DNA from: Bacillota bacterium
GTDB taxonomy: Bacteria > Bacillota > Clostridia > Christensenellales > Borkfalkiaceae
Assembly (NCBI GenBank): GCA_003343995.1
Contig: QAKE01000062.1
Span: 1-20,284, forward strand
Direction: 5' to 3'
Length of the DNA stretch: 20,284 nt
This document shows positions 1 through 7,632 of this stretch, in pieces (the first letter of the stretch is position 1; every line of letters begins with the position of its first letter). The notes under the pieces are model-generated. The model ran no database searches. It was not told the DNA's origin and was given only the letters and a program-made list of their open reading frames with translations. Position numbers and translations under genes: made by a program.

Positions 1-939
1 GATCCCTTGAATTGCCGCCGAACCGGCAAAGTATCCGCCGAACGACGCGGCTTCGTCCAAACATACGACGTCGCCGTCGGCGATCCCCTCGTTTGCGAAG
101 TCGTACAAATATAAGGGCTGCGCCCTGTCGGTGACTTTTGCGGTGTAAAGCGTTACGTTGTCCGCAACGACGTCGGAGGCAAAATCCCAAGGCTGAGTGC
201 ATGCGGCGTCTTTATACCAACCGTCGTATACATAGCGACCGGAATAAGGCTCCTCCACCGTGTCGCCGTAAACGGCGGTAACCTGCTGAACGTTTGCCGT
301 CGCGCCGTCTTTATCCGCAAAGGACACGGTGTACTTCGGCAGGTAGGGATAAAGTTTATCCCTGAGAGAAGCGTCGGCGTCCGCTGCGGCTTTTGCCACG
401 TAATGAATACTTCTGGTGCTCGCCGCAAGGTCGATTTCGGCGTAACGGTATTCGCCCTGCCCGTCCACCGTATAGGCGACGCCGGTAAAATCAACGCCGT
501 ACAAATCGGCGGAAACGCCCACCATCGCGGCGGAAATCATTCTGCCGTATTCCGCCGTGGTGAACGGCGTGCACGTTACGTTGAAAAAATATGTATCGAA
601 TTCCGCCGCCTGATCGGGGAAAGCGGTTTTCAGTTTTGCCACAAAATCATCGGTAATGCCGTGATCGGTAAGCATATCCGCGGGCACGATGAGCATTTTG
701 TATACCGTACCCTCTTCTTCCGCCGACGGAACGCGCGCCATAAAGCGCAGTCCCGAATCGGCTTCGTTTTCGCCGAAGCGCACGCTCGCGCCGTCGATCA
801 TGGAAAACGTATTTTCACTCGGCAGCGGCGCTTCCGCCGAAACCTGCCCCCTTACGCCGCCGAACGCCAGCGCCGCCGCGGAAAACAACAGCGCCGCGAA
901 TAAAAACAACACACCTATCACACGTTTACTTTTACTCAT
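1..939 (-). CDS. Secreted InlB-repeat protein, cut by the left window edge
   Basis: The first 313 residues are present with no stop, so the C-terminus lies outside the window. Residues 1-35 form a signal peptide (basic start, hydrophobic run, likely cleavage after VSA). Residues about 48-190 are an N-terminal domain with a GASVRFG...SGLRF motif and ending in YVAKAA. Residues about 202-267 are one InlB B-repeat/Listeria-Bacteroides repeat (YTVSF..., YDGWYKDAACTQPWDF, VTLYT). From about 276 (YLYDF) the C-terminal module seen in the two upstream proteins seems to begin. The ATG overlaps the TGA of the small upstream gene by four bases (ATGA), and GAGGAG lies 11 bases ahead, so translation is probably coupled. 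It is a paralogue of the protein at 1159-2718 with one repeat instead of two. Export is well supported; the function (surface binding, adhesion or glycan contact) is unknown. Confidence 0.85.
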   Translation of the reverse strand, partial: MSKSKRVIGVLFLFAALLFSAAALAFGGVRGQVSAEAPLPSENTFSMIDGASVRFGENEADSGLRFMARVPSAEEEGTVYKMLIVPADMLTDHGITDDFVAKLKTAFPDQAAEFDTYFFNVTCTPFTTAEYGRMISAAMVGVSADLYGVDFTGVAYTVDGQGEYRYAEIDLAASTRSIHYVAKAAADADASLRDKLYPYLPKYTVSFADKDGATANVQQVTAVYGDTVEEPYSGRYVYDGWYKDAACTQPWDFASDVVADNVTLYTAKVTDRAQPLYLYDFANEGIADGDVVCLDEAASFGGYFAGSAAIQGI

Positions 940-1085
940 CGCTGCGTCCACTCCTCAAAATACCAACCGTAGCCGAAATCGCCGACGGTTTCCCCGTCCT
1001 CGATGTTCGACGCCATGATCACGTCCTCCGCCATGCGGCAAAATTCCGCCGCTGGCGACAGGTACGCCTTCTTTGTCTGTTCCAT
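936..1085 (-). CDS. Small 49-residue peptide of unknown function
   Basis: A short frame encodes 49 residues beginning MEQTKKAYLSPAAEF and ending YFEEWTQR. It is preceded by a near-perfect ribosome binding site (TAAGGAGGAG, four bases before ATG), and its TGA overlaps the next ATG by four bases. Both features argue strongly that it is translated. It has no signal peptide or membrane segment. The pattern Y-x-S-P near the N-terminus followed about 12 residues later by EDVIMAS resembles a type of uncharacterised small peptide that I recall as common in Clostridia and Bacteroidetes; this is from memory and not checked. It sits between two paralogous secreted InlB-repeat genes, so it may serve the same surface system or simply couple translation of the following gene. 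A modified-peptide precursor is possible, but no maturation enzyme is visible in the window. Confidence 0.7.
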   Translation of the reverse strand: MEQTKKAYLSPAAEFCRMAEDVIMASNIEDGETVGDFGYGWYFEEWTQR

Positions 1086-1158
1086 TTTCTCCTCCTTATG
1101 CGGGACATCCGCCCCGTTTTTTATAAATTAACCGTAAAAAGCGCCTTTTTCCCCCGCT

Positions 1159-2718
1159 TTACGCGGCGGGGAAAGTATAGGAAATACTGTGTATCATGTA
1201 TCTGCCGAGGGCGTCGTTTCCGCCGCGCACGTCGAAACAGATGCCGTATACCATATCGGCGGTCTTCTGCGAAGGCGTTTTGAAGTGCTCCGCCTTGCTG
1301 CCGAAGCTCAGATTCTTCGTGCTTTCCGGCAGCGCAACTTCCCAAGAACCCGATGGCAGCCCGTCCGCATTGCCGCCGAGCTCCAGCGTATCCGCCCCCT
1401 TCGGCGAAAGGATCAGCATGGCGTTGTGGAAATTGCACTGCAATTTATAGCGCAGTTTCACGCTCAGCGTTCCGATATTTTCCCGCGGAACGGGATCGTT
1501 GAAATACAAACAAAATCTGCTTGCGTTTGCGCCTACGTCCGCGCTGAGCGTATCCACGATGATCGCGGCGCTCGCCTGATTGTATTCCCACTTCTGAATC
1601 GCCGAATCGTTCGCGACGACGTTTGTTGCGTCGGCGCCCGCGGCGGAGAAGTCGTATTCAAAAACCGCCTGCGTTTTATCTACGCATCTGGGCGTGTAAA
1701 GCACCGTTTCCCCCTTGACGGTATCGACGGCGAAATCCCAAAGCTGCGTGCACGCCGCGTCCTTATACCAACCGTAAAACCCGTGCGTATCGGAAACGGG
1801 CTCCGTCAGCTTGCCGCCGCTCTTAACCGTAACGTCTTCCAGATTTACGCCGTTGCCGTCCTTATCCTGAAAGGAAACGGTAAACGTGACGTTGGCGTCG
1901 ACGCACTCTTTCGTATAAAGCGTGATATCCTCGGCGACGACGTCGGTTGCAAAATTCCAAGCCTCCGTGCAGGCGGCGTCCTTATACCAGCCGTCGAAAT
2001 TGAACTCGGCGGATTCCGGTTCGGCGATGGTGTCGCCGTAAACGGCTTTCACGTCGGCAAGGTGCGCCGACTGTCCCTCTCTGTCCCGAAAAGAAACGGT
2101 GTAAACCGGCAGAAAATCGTGCAATTCGCCGCGCAGGGAATCGTCGTCGTCCACGGCGGCCTTCGCCACATAGTTCATCGACCGCGCCAGCGGAGCGGTA
2201 TACACGGTGCTCTCGCCCGTCGTCACGTAGCCGCGCGCGGTGATTTCCGCCGAATAGTACGCCGCGGGAATATTCCATAAACTTACGAGGGTTTCCATAT
2301 AGGTTTCCGGCGTGCCGTCCTTATCCGCGTCGAAGGAGATCTCGTGCCACAACTCGGTGGTATCGGTATCGGCGGCATCCGCCGTCGCTACGGTCAGCTC
2401 CTCTCCCGCGCCGATCAGACTGCTGGGAAGGAGCAGCGTTCCGGTGGAAACGTTCGCTTTCAGATTGCCGCTTTCATCGCAAAGCGAGGTGAAAGCGCTT
2501 TTTTCCATCACTACGGAAAACCGTATGCCCGTTCGTTCTTCGCTTTCGCCGGATAGTTTGAGCCTTACGCTCGCGCCCCGCACGAAATACGTTTCGGCAG
2601 TGAGCGCGCTTTGGGCAAAAACCGCTTTCGGCGCAGCGCCCGCCGTCAAGGCGACGCACACGGCGAGCACAAACCCGCAGAACTTTGCAAAACTTTTTTT
2701 GATCGATGTAACGTTCAT
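1159..2718 (-). CDS. Secreted protein with two InlB-type repeats
   Basis: The protein has 519 residues. I chose the ATG at 2718 because GGGAGG lies just upstream and a clear signal peptide follows (hydrophobic residues 13-35, likely cleavage after VFA). Upstream in-frame starts lie inside the preceding gene. Residues 46-190 form an N-domain with RGASVRL...TGIRF and YVAKAA landmarks. Residues about 206-270 and 279-343 are two InlB/Listeria-Bacteroides repeats, each with GWYKDAACT and VLYT/TLYT motifs. Residues 350-519 form a beta-rich module (FEYDFSAA, LSVKLRYK, LSPKG, MVYGICFDV) that also ends the lipoprotein encoded upstream. There is no LPXTG or other wall anchor, so it is probably released or loosely bound. 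It starts 13 bases after the preceding stop, within the same operon. A role in glycan or host-surface contact is an inference. Confidence 0.88.
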   Translation of the reverse strand: MNVTSIKKSFAKFCGFVLAVCVALTAGAAPKAVFAQSALTAETYFVRGASVRLKLSGESEERTGIRFSVVMEKSAFTSLCDESGNLKANVSTGTLLLPSSLIGAGEELTVATADAADTDTTELWHEISFDADKDGTPETYMETLVSLWNIPAAYYSAEITARGYVTTGESTVYTAPLARSMNYVAKAAVDDDDSLRGELHDFLPVYTVSFRDREGQSAHLADVKAVYGDTIAEPESAEFNFDGWYKDAACTEAWNFATDVVAEDITLYTKECVDANVTFTVSFQDKDGNGVNLEDVTVKSGGKLTEPVSDTHGFYGWYKDAACTQLWDFAVDTVKGETVLYTPRCVDKTQAVFEYDFSAAGADATNVVANDSAIQKWEYNQASAAIIVDTLSADVGANASRFCLYFNDPVPRENIGTLSVKLRYKLQCNFHNAMLILSPKGADTLELGGNADGLPSGSWEVALPESTKNLSFGSKAEHFKTPSQKTADMVYGICFDVRGGNDALGRYMIHSISYTFPAA

Positions 2719-2731
2719 TTTTTTCCTCCCG

Positions 2732-5107
2732 TTATGCGTTTTCCGAAGAGGACGGATTTTTGAACCAATCCCATTCCACCATGCCTTCGGTGACTTCCGA
2801 GCCCGCGGGCGAATAAGCAACGAAATCGACGAAATAGGTGCAGGCGGCGTTGGTATAATTCACTTTTACGAAAACGCCGTAAATCGTTTCCGCGTGATGC
2901 ATGCCCACGTCCTTTTCCTCCCACTGGAAACAATCGTTTTTCGCCATTTCAAAGGTATAGTTGGCGTTTACTTTATAATTCTGCCACACGTCCCCCGGCA
3001 TTTCCTTGCAAGTCGCGTTGTTGCCGAGAATGGGCGTTTCGCCCTTCGGCGACAGAACTGCCGCAACCTGCATGAAGTTCGCCGCGCTCGTCAGCTTTAG
3101 TTTAACCGAGAGCTTCGCGATGTCCTTGCGGGAAATCCCTTCGTCGAAATAGAGGTAAAACCCGCCTTTGTTCTGATCTTCCGCTCTCGTAACGCATTTC
3201 AGCGCTCCGCCGATAAAGCCTTCCGGCACTTCGCTGCCGCTGACGATCGTTTCCGTCGTCTGCGTTCCCTCGATATTCACGATCGAGCCCGTGCTCAGCG
3301 GTTCGGAAAAATCTATAATGGCGATATTTTCGGCGGGCACCAATGCCTCCGCCGTAACGCAGATATTATCGATGTAAAGCGTGGAGGAATAGTTTTCCAT
3401 GCCGATGTACATTCCCTTCAAATCGGGCGATTCGGAGCTGACGTCCTTGGAAAAAATGCTCATCGGGAATCTTACGGTATTCCATTTCCCCGTTTGCAGC
3501 TGCTCCGCGCGGATCACGCATTCGGGGCTTTTTTCCGCGTAGCCGTGCAACAAGATGTCGCACGGGGTGTCCCCCACGAAAATGTTCATGCTCATCGTCG
3601 CCTTCGCGTCGTACGCGGTCTGCGTGGGGAACAGCAGGAAGAAACTGGTGGACGTTTTTAAGTTTTGCAGCTTCAGAACCTTGCCGCTCGCCTTTTTGGC
3701 GTTCTGCGGCAGCGCGGGATCGGTTGCGTCCACAAACGAACGGATCACCCGCACGCAGCCCACGGTTTTGATGTTGCCCCTGATCTTCACGGTATCTTCG
3801 TATTTGCGCCCGCCGACGGGATTGCCCAAACCGTCCGCACAGTCGTTCACTTCGTCGAAATCGGCAACGGTCTTGGCGCCGTTCGCCTGTTTCGCGGGAT
3901 CGGCGTCCACAAACGAGGTGCCGAGTTCATCGTAAAAAATCTCGTCGAGATAGAGCACGGGATCTTCCTCCGAACCGCCGGAATAGAACACCGCAAAATC
4001 GAGATACTCGATTTGCTTTTCCCCGTACACGTCCTCCCAGAATCTGGATTGCGGCACTTCGAGCACGCACCACTTATCGTACACGAGCGGCGTGCGTCTG
4101 CCGTCGGAGGAGGCGTCCCAGCCGCTCTCCGCGTCCCCGCTGTGCAGATCGTTGTTGTAAATCCACAGTTTGTCGACGGTGGCGTTGGTCCACACCTTGC
4201 AGACGATCGAACCGATTTCCGACCGCGTAAAGGGGCGGGGCAGCCACACGCGGAACCAGCAGCGCTCCCTTTTCGCGCCCTCTTTCAATGTGACTTTCAA
4301 CGCCTTGCCGTCGGCGGAACCGTACCCGTCGTCGGTATTCGCGGCGGGGACGTCGTTCGTCAGTTCAAACTCGCAGGAAGGCTTTTCGCCGAATCCCTTC
4401 ACGTTGGAAAGGTAGCTGTCGTTGCCGAAGGTGGCGAGTTCCCTGCCGTTCAGATGCGCCGCGTCGAGCCATTTTTCGGTTACGCGGATTTTCAGCTCGC
4501 GGGCGGCGTTGTTGCCCGCTTTATCTTCCACATAGCACTTGATCGTGTACCCGTCCAAGCTGTTCGCCGCCCAGCGCCCGTCGGTAATTTCCATCGGCAC
4601 GTCGCTGTCGCCCTCGAAAACTTCAAAACGGGTTTTCGACGTATCGACGCCCGTCGCGTCTTCCGTAATCAGTTTCGGAAGCGTTACCGTTTCGCCCTTG
4701 AACACGTCGCTCTTATAGTTCTGCGCGCCGGTAATCACGGGAGCTTGCGTATCCACGCCGGTGACCTCGTACGTTTCCCGAATGTCTTCGTCGAGAATTT
4801 CCAGCGTAACCGTGTACTTGCCGACTTTTTCGATCTTCACGTAGTCGGACGCGTCGATGTACGCTTCCTCCCCGTCGGGATCGAGCACGGTGGGAACGAC
4901 GATGACGTCCTCCGTAACCTCCTTATCCGCGGCGTCGTACACCGCGGGCACGGGAACGGCGTAGTATTCGCCGGCTTCCACGGTGGTTGCGCCCTTTTCG
5001 TATTCCATACGGTATTTCGGCTTGTTCGCGCACCCGCCGAAAGGAACGGCGACCGCCGCCGTACACGCTATCGCAACCGACAGCAGCATCGAAATGATCT
5101 TCTTCAT
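2732..5107 (-). CDS. Large multidomain lipoprotein with Ig-like and carbohydrate-binding-like modules
   Basis: The protein has 791 residues. The ATG at 5107 is preferred over one at 5119 because GGAGG sits five bases before it. Residues 1-26 are a lipoprotein signal (MKKIISMLLS..., FGGC with Cys26 as lipidation site). Residues about 35-117 and 121-210 look like two Ig-like domains; the second begins DTQAPVITGAQ and ends CYVEDKAGNN...LKIRV, typical of cell-surface Ig/HYR-type repeats. Residues about 214-400 and 415-590 look like two galactose-binding-like beta-sandwiches, each ending in YLDEIFYDE or YIDNICV, the usual last strand of such modules. Residues 594-791 are the C-module shared with the next gene (FYLYF, LSVKLKL, LSPKGE, YGVFVKV). 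No catalytic motif is seen. It probably binds polysaccharide at the cell surface. The gap to the upstream gene is 111 bases and contains three hairpins. Confidence 0.87.
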   Translation of the reverse strand: MKKIISMLLSVAIACTAAVAVPFGGCANKPKYRMEYEKGATTVEAGEYYAVPVPAVYDAADKEVTEDVIVVPTVLDPDGEEAYIDASDYVKIEKVGKYTVTLEILDEDIRETYEVTGVDTQAPVITGAQNYKSDVFKGETVTLPKLITEDATGVDTSKTRFEVFEGDSDVPMEITDGRWAANSLDGYTIKCYVEDKAGNNAARELKIRVTEKWLDAAHLNGRELATFGNDSYLSNVKGFGEKPSCEFELTNDVPAANTDDGYGSADGKALKVTLKEGAKRERCWFRVWLPRPFTRSEIGSIVCKVWTNATVDKLWIYNNDLHSGDAESGWDASSDGRRTPLVYDKWCVLEVPQSRFWEDVYGEKQIEYLDFAVFYSGGSEEDPVLYLDEIFYDELGTSFVDADPAKQANGAKTVADFDEVNDCADGLGNPVGGRKYEDTVKIRGNIKTVGCVRVIRSFVDATDPALPQNAKKASGKVLKLQNLKTSTSFFLLFPTQTAYDAKATMSMNIFVGDTPCDILLHGYAEKSPECVIRAEQLQTGKWNTVRFPMSIFSKDVSSESPDLKGMYIGMENYSSTLYIDNICVTAEALVPAENIAIIDFSEPLSTGSIVNIEGTQTTETIVSGSEVPEGFIGGALKCVTRAEDQNKGGFYLYFDEGISRKDIAKLSVKLKLTSAANFMQVAAVLSPKGETPILGNNATCKEMPGDVWQNYKVNANYTFEMAKNDCFQWEEKDVGMHHAETIYGVFVKVNYTNAACTYFVDFVAYSPAGSEVTEGMVEWDWFKNPSSSENA

Positions 5108-5148
5108 TCTTTCCTCCATGTCATAAATTATTCAGCCGTAATCCTGCT

Positions 5149-5185
5149 CTGTTTTGCGTTCCGCAAAACAGAAGGGTACCCTTCT
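5149..5185. repeat. Paired inverted repeats between the two lipoprotein genes
   Basis: Two adjacent perfect inverted repeats lie in the spacer. CTGTTTTGCG at 5149-5158 pairs with CGCAAAACAG at 5162-5171 around a three-base loop. AGAAGGGTACCCTTCT at 5170-5185 is a full 16-base palindrome. Read on the minus strand, the second hairpin is followed by TGTTTT, so it could be a weak intra-operon terminator, while the first has no T-run. Partial attenuation or mRNA processing between the hydrolase and binding-protein genes is possible. A third hairpin (GCGCGG, loop GCAT, CCGCGC, 5199-5214) follows the hydrolase stop. Confidence 0.55.
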
Positions 5186-5218
5186 TTCCTTCAGATTTGC
5201 GCGGGCATCCGCGCCGCA

Positions 5219-6571
5219 TTATCCCTCTGCGTAGGGAATGATGAACGCGCCGTCGCCGGCGGCGATCTGCAAGCTGAGCTCGCCGTCCGTCAGCGTTTCC
5301 ACGCTTTGCTGCCCGCGGGTGTAAACGAGCGCCTTATCCGCCTTATCGAAACGGATCTTCGCCGTGGTCGTGCGGTTATGCGTGGTTTCCACATACGGAG
5401 TGAGCATAAAGCCCTGATAGCCCTTTGCGTCGGTAAAACAGCCGAGCAGCGCGTCCTCCGTGGAGGTAAAGCTCTTCACGCGGGAATGTCTTTGCAGCAC
5501 CCCTGCGAGCGCGCCGAAATCGTTGGTGTGATACTTCGTATCCGTGCCCTCCGTCGTCATTACGCCGTCCCAAGCGAATTTCAGATACACATGATCGAAC
5601 GCGGCGATCTGACGGTTCAATTCCTTCGCGTATTCCCAACGCACGGTTTTTTCGTTGTTCCGATCCAGCAGCGCGGTTTGCAGATTGCCGTCGCCGTCGT
5701 AATCAAATTCCCCGCCCGGCGCGTCGTTCGGCGTCATATATGTAAAATGCTGAATGCCTCGGATGCCGAACGCAAAGCACGTGTTCGCCTGCAGGCAGAA
5801 ATCCGCCAGCTCGGGCGCTCGGCGGTCGCCGTAGCTCATCGACTGGATGAAGAAATACGGTTCCGCGCCGTAGCGCTTTGCCGCCTGCGCGATGGTGTTC
5901 ACGCTGGAAAGGTGCCCCGCGAGCAAAATGTTCATTTCTCGGTCCCAATCGCGTTTCAGCGGATAGGAATCGCAGGAGATGACCTTTTTGTTCTTTACTT
6001 TTTTGATCACGCGGCGGCAGTATTCCTCCACGTATTCCGCAAACGAGTTATACCCCAGCTGCTCCGACGTTGCGTAATGCGGGAACAGATTGGAATAAAA
6101 CACCTTATCGGTATCGCCGTAGAGCCGGTTGAACGTTTCCACGTCGTTTTCCAGAATGGCAAATTCCCCTTTTTCCGGTTCGTCCCACATATTAAACCCG
6201 TCGAACACGGTATACTTTGAATAATCGGTGGGATCGGCCTCGAACCCCTGATCCGCGCTGTAACGCTGTGCGATGATCCTGATGCCGTATTTTTCGGCAA
6301 GGTCCAGCGCGTCGAGATACCCCTGCGTGCCGTGCTTGCCGTATTTGCCTTCCAGATACATGTGAGTAAAGCCCGCTTCCTTCGCCTCCGCCCAGAGTTT
6401 ATCGATGGGGCGCGGCGCCCAATAGCCGGAAATCAGCATTTCGCAATCGTCCTCATAAGAGGGCTGTCCTTTAAAATCAAATTCTTTCACGTCCTCGCCT
6501 CCCGTAACGCAAGAAGAAAAACAAATTGCCAGCGATACGGCGACCGCAATTACGGCTAACAGTTTTTTCAT
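5219..6571 (-). CDS. Glycoside-hydrolase-like lipoprotein (clan GH-A type barrel)
   Basis: The protein has 450 residues. The ATG at 6571 is chosen because AGAGG lies about six bases upstream and a lipoprotein signal follows (MKKLLAVIAVAVSLA..., FSSC with Cys21). From about residue 45 the pattern fits a TIM barrel: ISGYWAP, FTHMYLEGKYG, IRIIAQR, FDGFNMWDEPEKG, KVISCDSYPLK, AEPYFFIQSMSYG, GIRGIQHFTYMTP. The W-D-E-P segment (Glu131) resembles the acid/base Glu at the end of strand 4 in clan GH-A. The strand-7 position expected to carry the nucleophile reads FFIQS (Gln243), so activity is not assured. The C-terminal ~100 residues look like the small beta-domain common after such barrels. The family resembles beta-galactosidase-like proteins of gut bacteria; the substrate is unknown. 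It is first in the secreted-protein cluster and divergent from an AraC-type regulator. Confidence 0.8.
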   Translation of the reverse strand: MKKLLAVIAVAVSLAICFSSCVTGGEDVKEFDFKGQPSYEDDCEMLISGYWAPRPIDKLWAEAKEAGFTHMYLEGKYGKHGTQGYLDALDLAEKYGIRIIAQRYSADQGFEADPTDYSKYTVFDGFNMWDEPEKGEFAILENDVETFNRLYGDTDKVFYSNLFPHYATSEQLGYNSFAEYVEEYCRRVIKKVKNKKVISCDSYPLKRDWDREMNILLAGHLSSVNTIAQAAKRYGAEPYFFIQSMSYGDRRAPELADFCLQANTCFAFGIRGIQHFTYMTPNDAPGGEFDYDGDGNLQTALLDRNNEKTVRWEYAKELNRQIAAFDHVYLKFAWDGVMTTEGTDTKYHTNDFGALAGVLQRHSRVKSFTSTEDALLGCFTDAKGYQGFMLTPYVETTHNRTTTAKIRFDKADKALVYTRGQQSVETLTDGELSLQIAAGDGAFIIPYAEG

Positions 6572-6600
6572 ATTGAACCTCTTTTTCGTTTTACAATACC

Positions 6601-6609
6601 ATTTTACCA
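6601..6609 (-). promoter_or_regulatory. Probable extended -10 promoter of the hydrolase cluster
   Basis: On the minus strand TGGTAAAAT fits an extended -10 (TGn-TAAAAT), placing the start of transcription about 23 bases before the ATG at 6571. No good -35 is found 17 bases upstream (AAGAAA), as expected for a weak promoter dependent on an activator such as the neighbouring AraC-family protein. This is a prediction from sequence only. Confidence 0.4.
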
Positions 6610-6637
6610 CGTAAACATGCTCTTTTCTTGCTTTTTT

Positions 6638-6654
6638 ATCTTTAAATTAAAGAT
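6638..6654. promoter_or_regulatory. Palindrome between divergent genes, candidate operator
   Basis: ATCTTTAA-A-TTAAAGAT is a perfect 17-base inverted repeat lying between the divergent promoters of the hydrolase cluster and the AraC-family gene. Two copies of GCTATTTTTT (6661-6670, 6671-6680) lie beside it. AraC proteins more often use direct repeats, so either element could be the binding site. AT-rich chance palindromes are also possible. Confidence 0.35.
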
Positions 6655-6691
6655 TTTATTGCTATTTTTTGCTATTTTTTTTCTTTTGCCC

Positions 6692-6720
6692 TTTACAAAA
6701 AACGCTTTGCGTTATATAAT
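6692..6720 (+). promoter_or_regulatory. Promoter of the AraC-family regulator gene with internal inverted repeat
   Basis: TTTACA (6692-6697), a 17-base spacer and a perfect TATAAT (6715-6720) form a strong sigma-A type promoter. The spacer holds AACGC-TTT-GCGTT (6701-6713), an inverted repeat placed where a bound repressor would block polymerase or change spacer geometry. Transcription should start near 6727, about 28 bases before the ATG. Confidence 0.75.
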
Positions 6721-6754
6721 TGAAATGATTTATATGATTTACGGGAGTATTCTC

Positions 6755-7570
6755 ATGCTGGAAGAAATCAATTACGTAAAGACAAGCAACCGATACACTT
6801 CGCGGGTGTTTTGGGAAACGCCGAAACACAAACATTCCTTCTGGGAGGCGGTGATCGTGGTGATGGGCGAGAGCACGCACGAGGCGAGCGGAAAATCCTT
6901 CACCCTCTGCGAAGGCGATATGCTCATCATGAAACCGGGGGATTCTCACGTTTATAAAATCAAGGACGCGCACAATTATCTGCATTTCGACCTTTACCTT
7001 TCCTCTCAGGCGATCCGCAACGCAAACAACTATTTCGCGTACGACTTTCTGAGCATGCTGGAAAGCTCCGCGCCGATTAAACTGCGCTTTTCCGACTGCG
7101 AATGGCACTCGATTTACGAACAGCTTAAACAACTGCTGCTCGTGCAGGGTTCCCCCGAAACGCAGATGGCGGAAACGATATACCGCTGGCTTTTATCCTC
7201 CGTGCTGGCGAAATTTTACGAAAATGTGCACGCCAAAGAACAAAAAACGCCCGAATGGTATAAAAAGCTCGTGCTCGCCATGAACGATCCCGCCGTTTTG
7301 CAGGGCACGATAGAAGACCTTGCGCGCATCGTGAACTTTTCCCACGGGTATCTGTGCAAAATTTTCAAAGCCTACACGGGCGAACGGCTGATCGATTATT
7401 TCACCAAGGTAAAGCTCGAACATTCCAAAAACCTGATGTACAACAAAAAGCTGAATTTACTGCAGATTTCCAGCATGATCGGTTACGATTCCCTAAGCCA
7501 CTATATCCGCGTCTTTAAAAAATTCAATTCCACCACGCCGCAGGCTTACCGAAAAAAAATCGTGAAATAA
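6755..7570 (+). CDS. AraC-family transcription regulator with N-terminal cupin
   Basis: The protein has 271 residues. The ATG at 6755 is preferred because GGGAG lies seven bases upstream and the promoter starts transcripts near 6727; longer in-frame starts would lie upstream of that promoter. Residues about 15-90 form a cupin-like sensor fold (HKHSFWEAVIVVMGE, GDMLIMKPGDSHVYKI), typical of sugar-responsive AraC proteins. Residues about 170-271 are the double helix-turn-helix: IEDLARIVNFSHGYLCKIFKAYTGERLIDYFTK, then LNLLQISSMIGYDSLSHYIRVFKK and the family ending TPQAYRKK. It is divergent from the hydrolase/binding-protein cluster, which it most likely activates in response to a saccharide ligand; the ligand and target are inferred from position. 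A strong hairpin closes the gene. Confidence 0.92.
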   Translation: MLEEINYVKTSNRYTSRVFWETPKHKHSFWEAVIVVMGESTHEASGKSFTLCEGDMLIMKPGDSHVYKIKDAHNYLHFDLYLSSQAIRNANNYFAYDFLSMLESSAPIKLRFSDCEWHSIYEQLKQLLLVQGSPETQMAETIYRWLLSSVLAKFYENVHAKEQKTPEWYKKLVLAMNDPAVLQGTIEDLARIVNFSHGYLCKIFKAYTGERLIDYFTKVKLEHSKNLMYNKKLNLLQISSMIGYDSLSHYIRVFKKFNSTTPQAYRKKIVK

Positions 7571-7571
7571 C

Positions 7572-7614
7572 AAACGCAACCGCGCGAAAGACTGCCTTTC
7601 GCGCGGTTGCGTTT
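7572..7614. terminator. Bidirectional terminator, 19-bp perfect stem
   Basis: CTTTCGCGCGGTTGCGTTT (7596-7614) is the exact complement of 7572-7590, with loop ACTGC. It starts one base after the TAA of the AraC-family gene and lies 18 bases from the stop of the convergent hydrolase gene. Flanking sequence is T-rich on both strands, though neither has a long uninterrupted T-run. Confidence 0.85.
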
Positions 7615-7632
7615 AAATATATATACTATCGA

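Noticed and set aside
1141..1175. Terminator overlapping the end of the InlB-repeat gene at 1159
   Set aside because: The possible stems (CCCCGC/GCGGGG within the coding end, AAAAAG/CTTTTT beyond it) are short or made mostly of A-T pairs, and the operon seems to continue into the small-peptide gene.
3665..6220. An 851-codon open frame on the plus strand, antisense to the two lipoprotein genes
   Set aside because: Its product is rich in Arg, His and Val without any domain pattern, it lacks a ribosome binding site, and it lies opposite two genes with signal peptides and clear domains. It is a by-product of codon bias.
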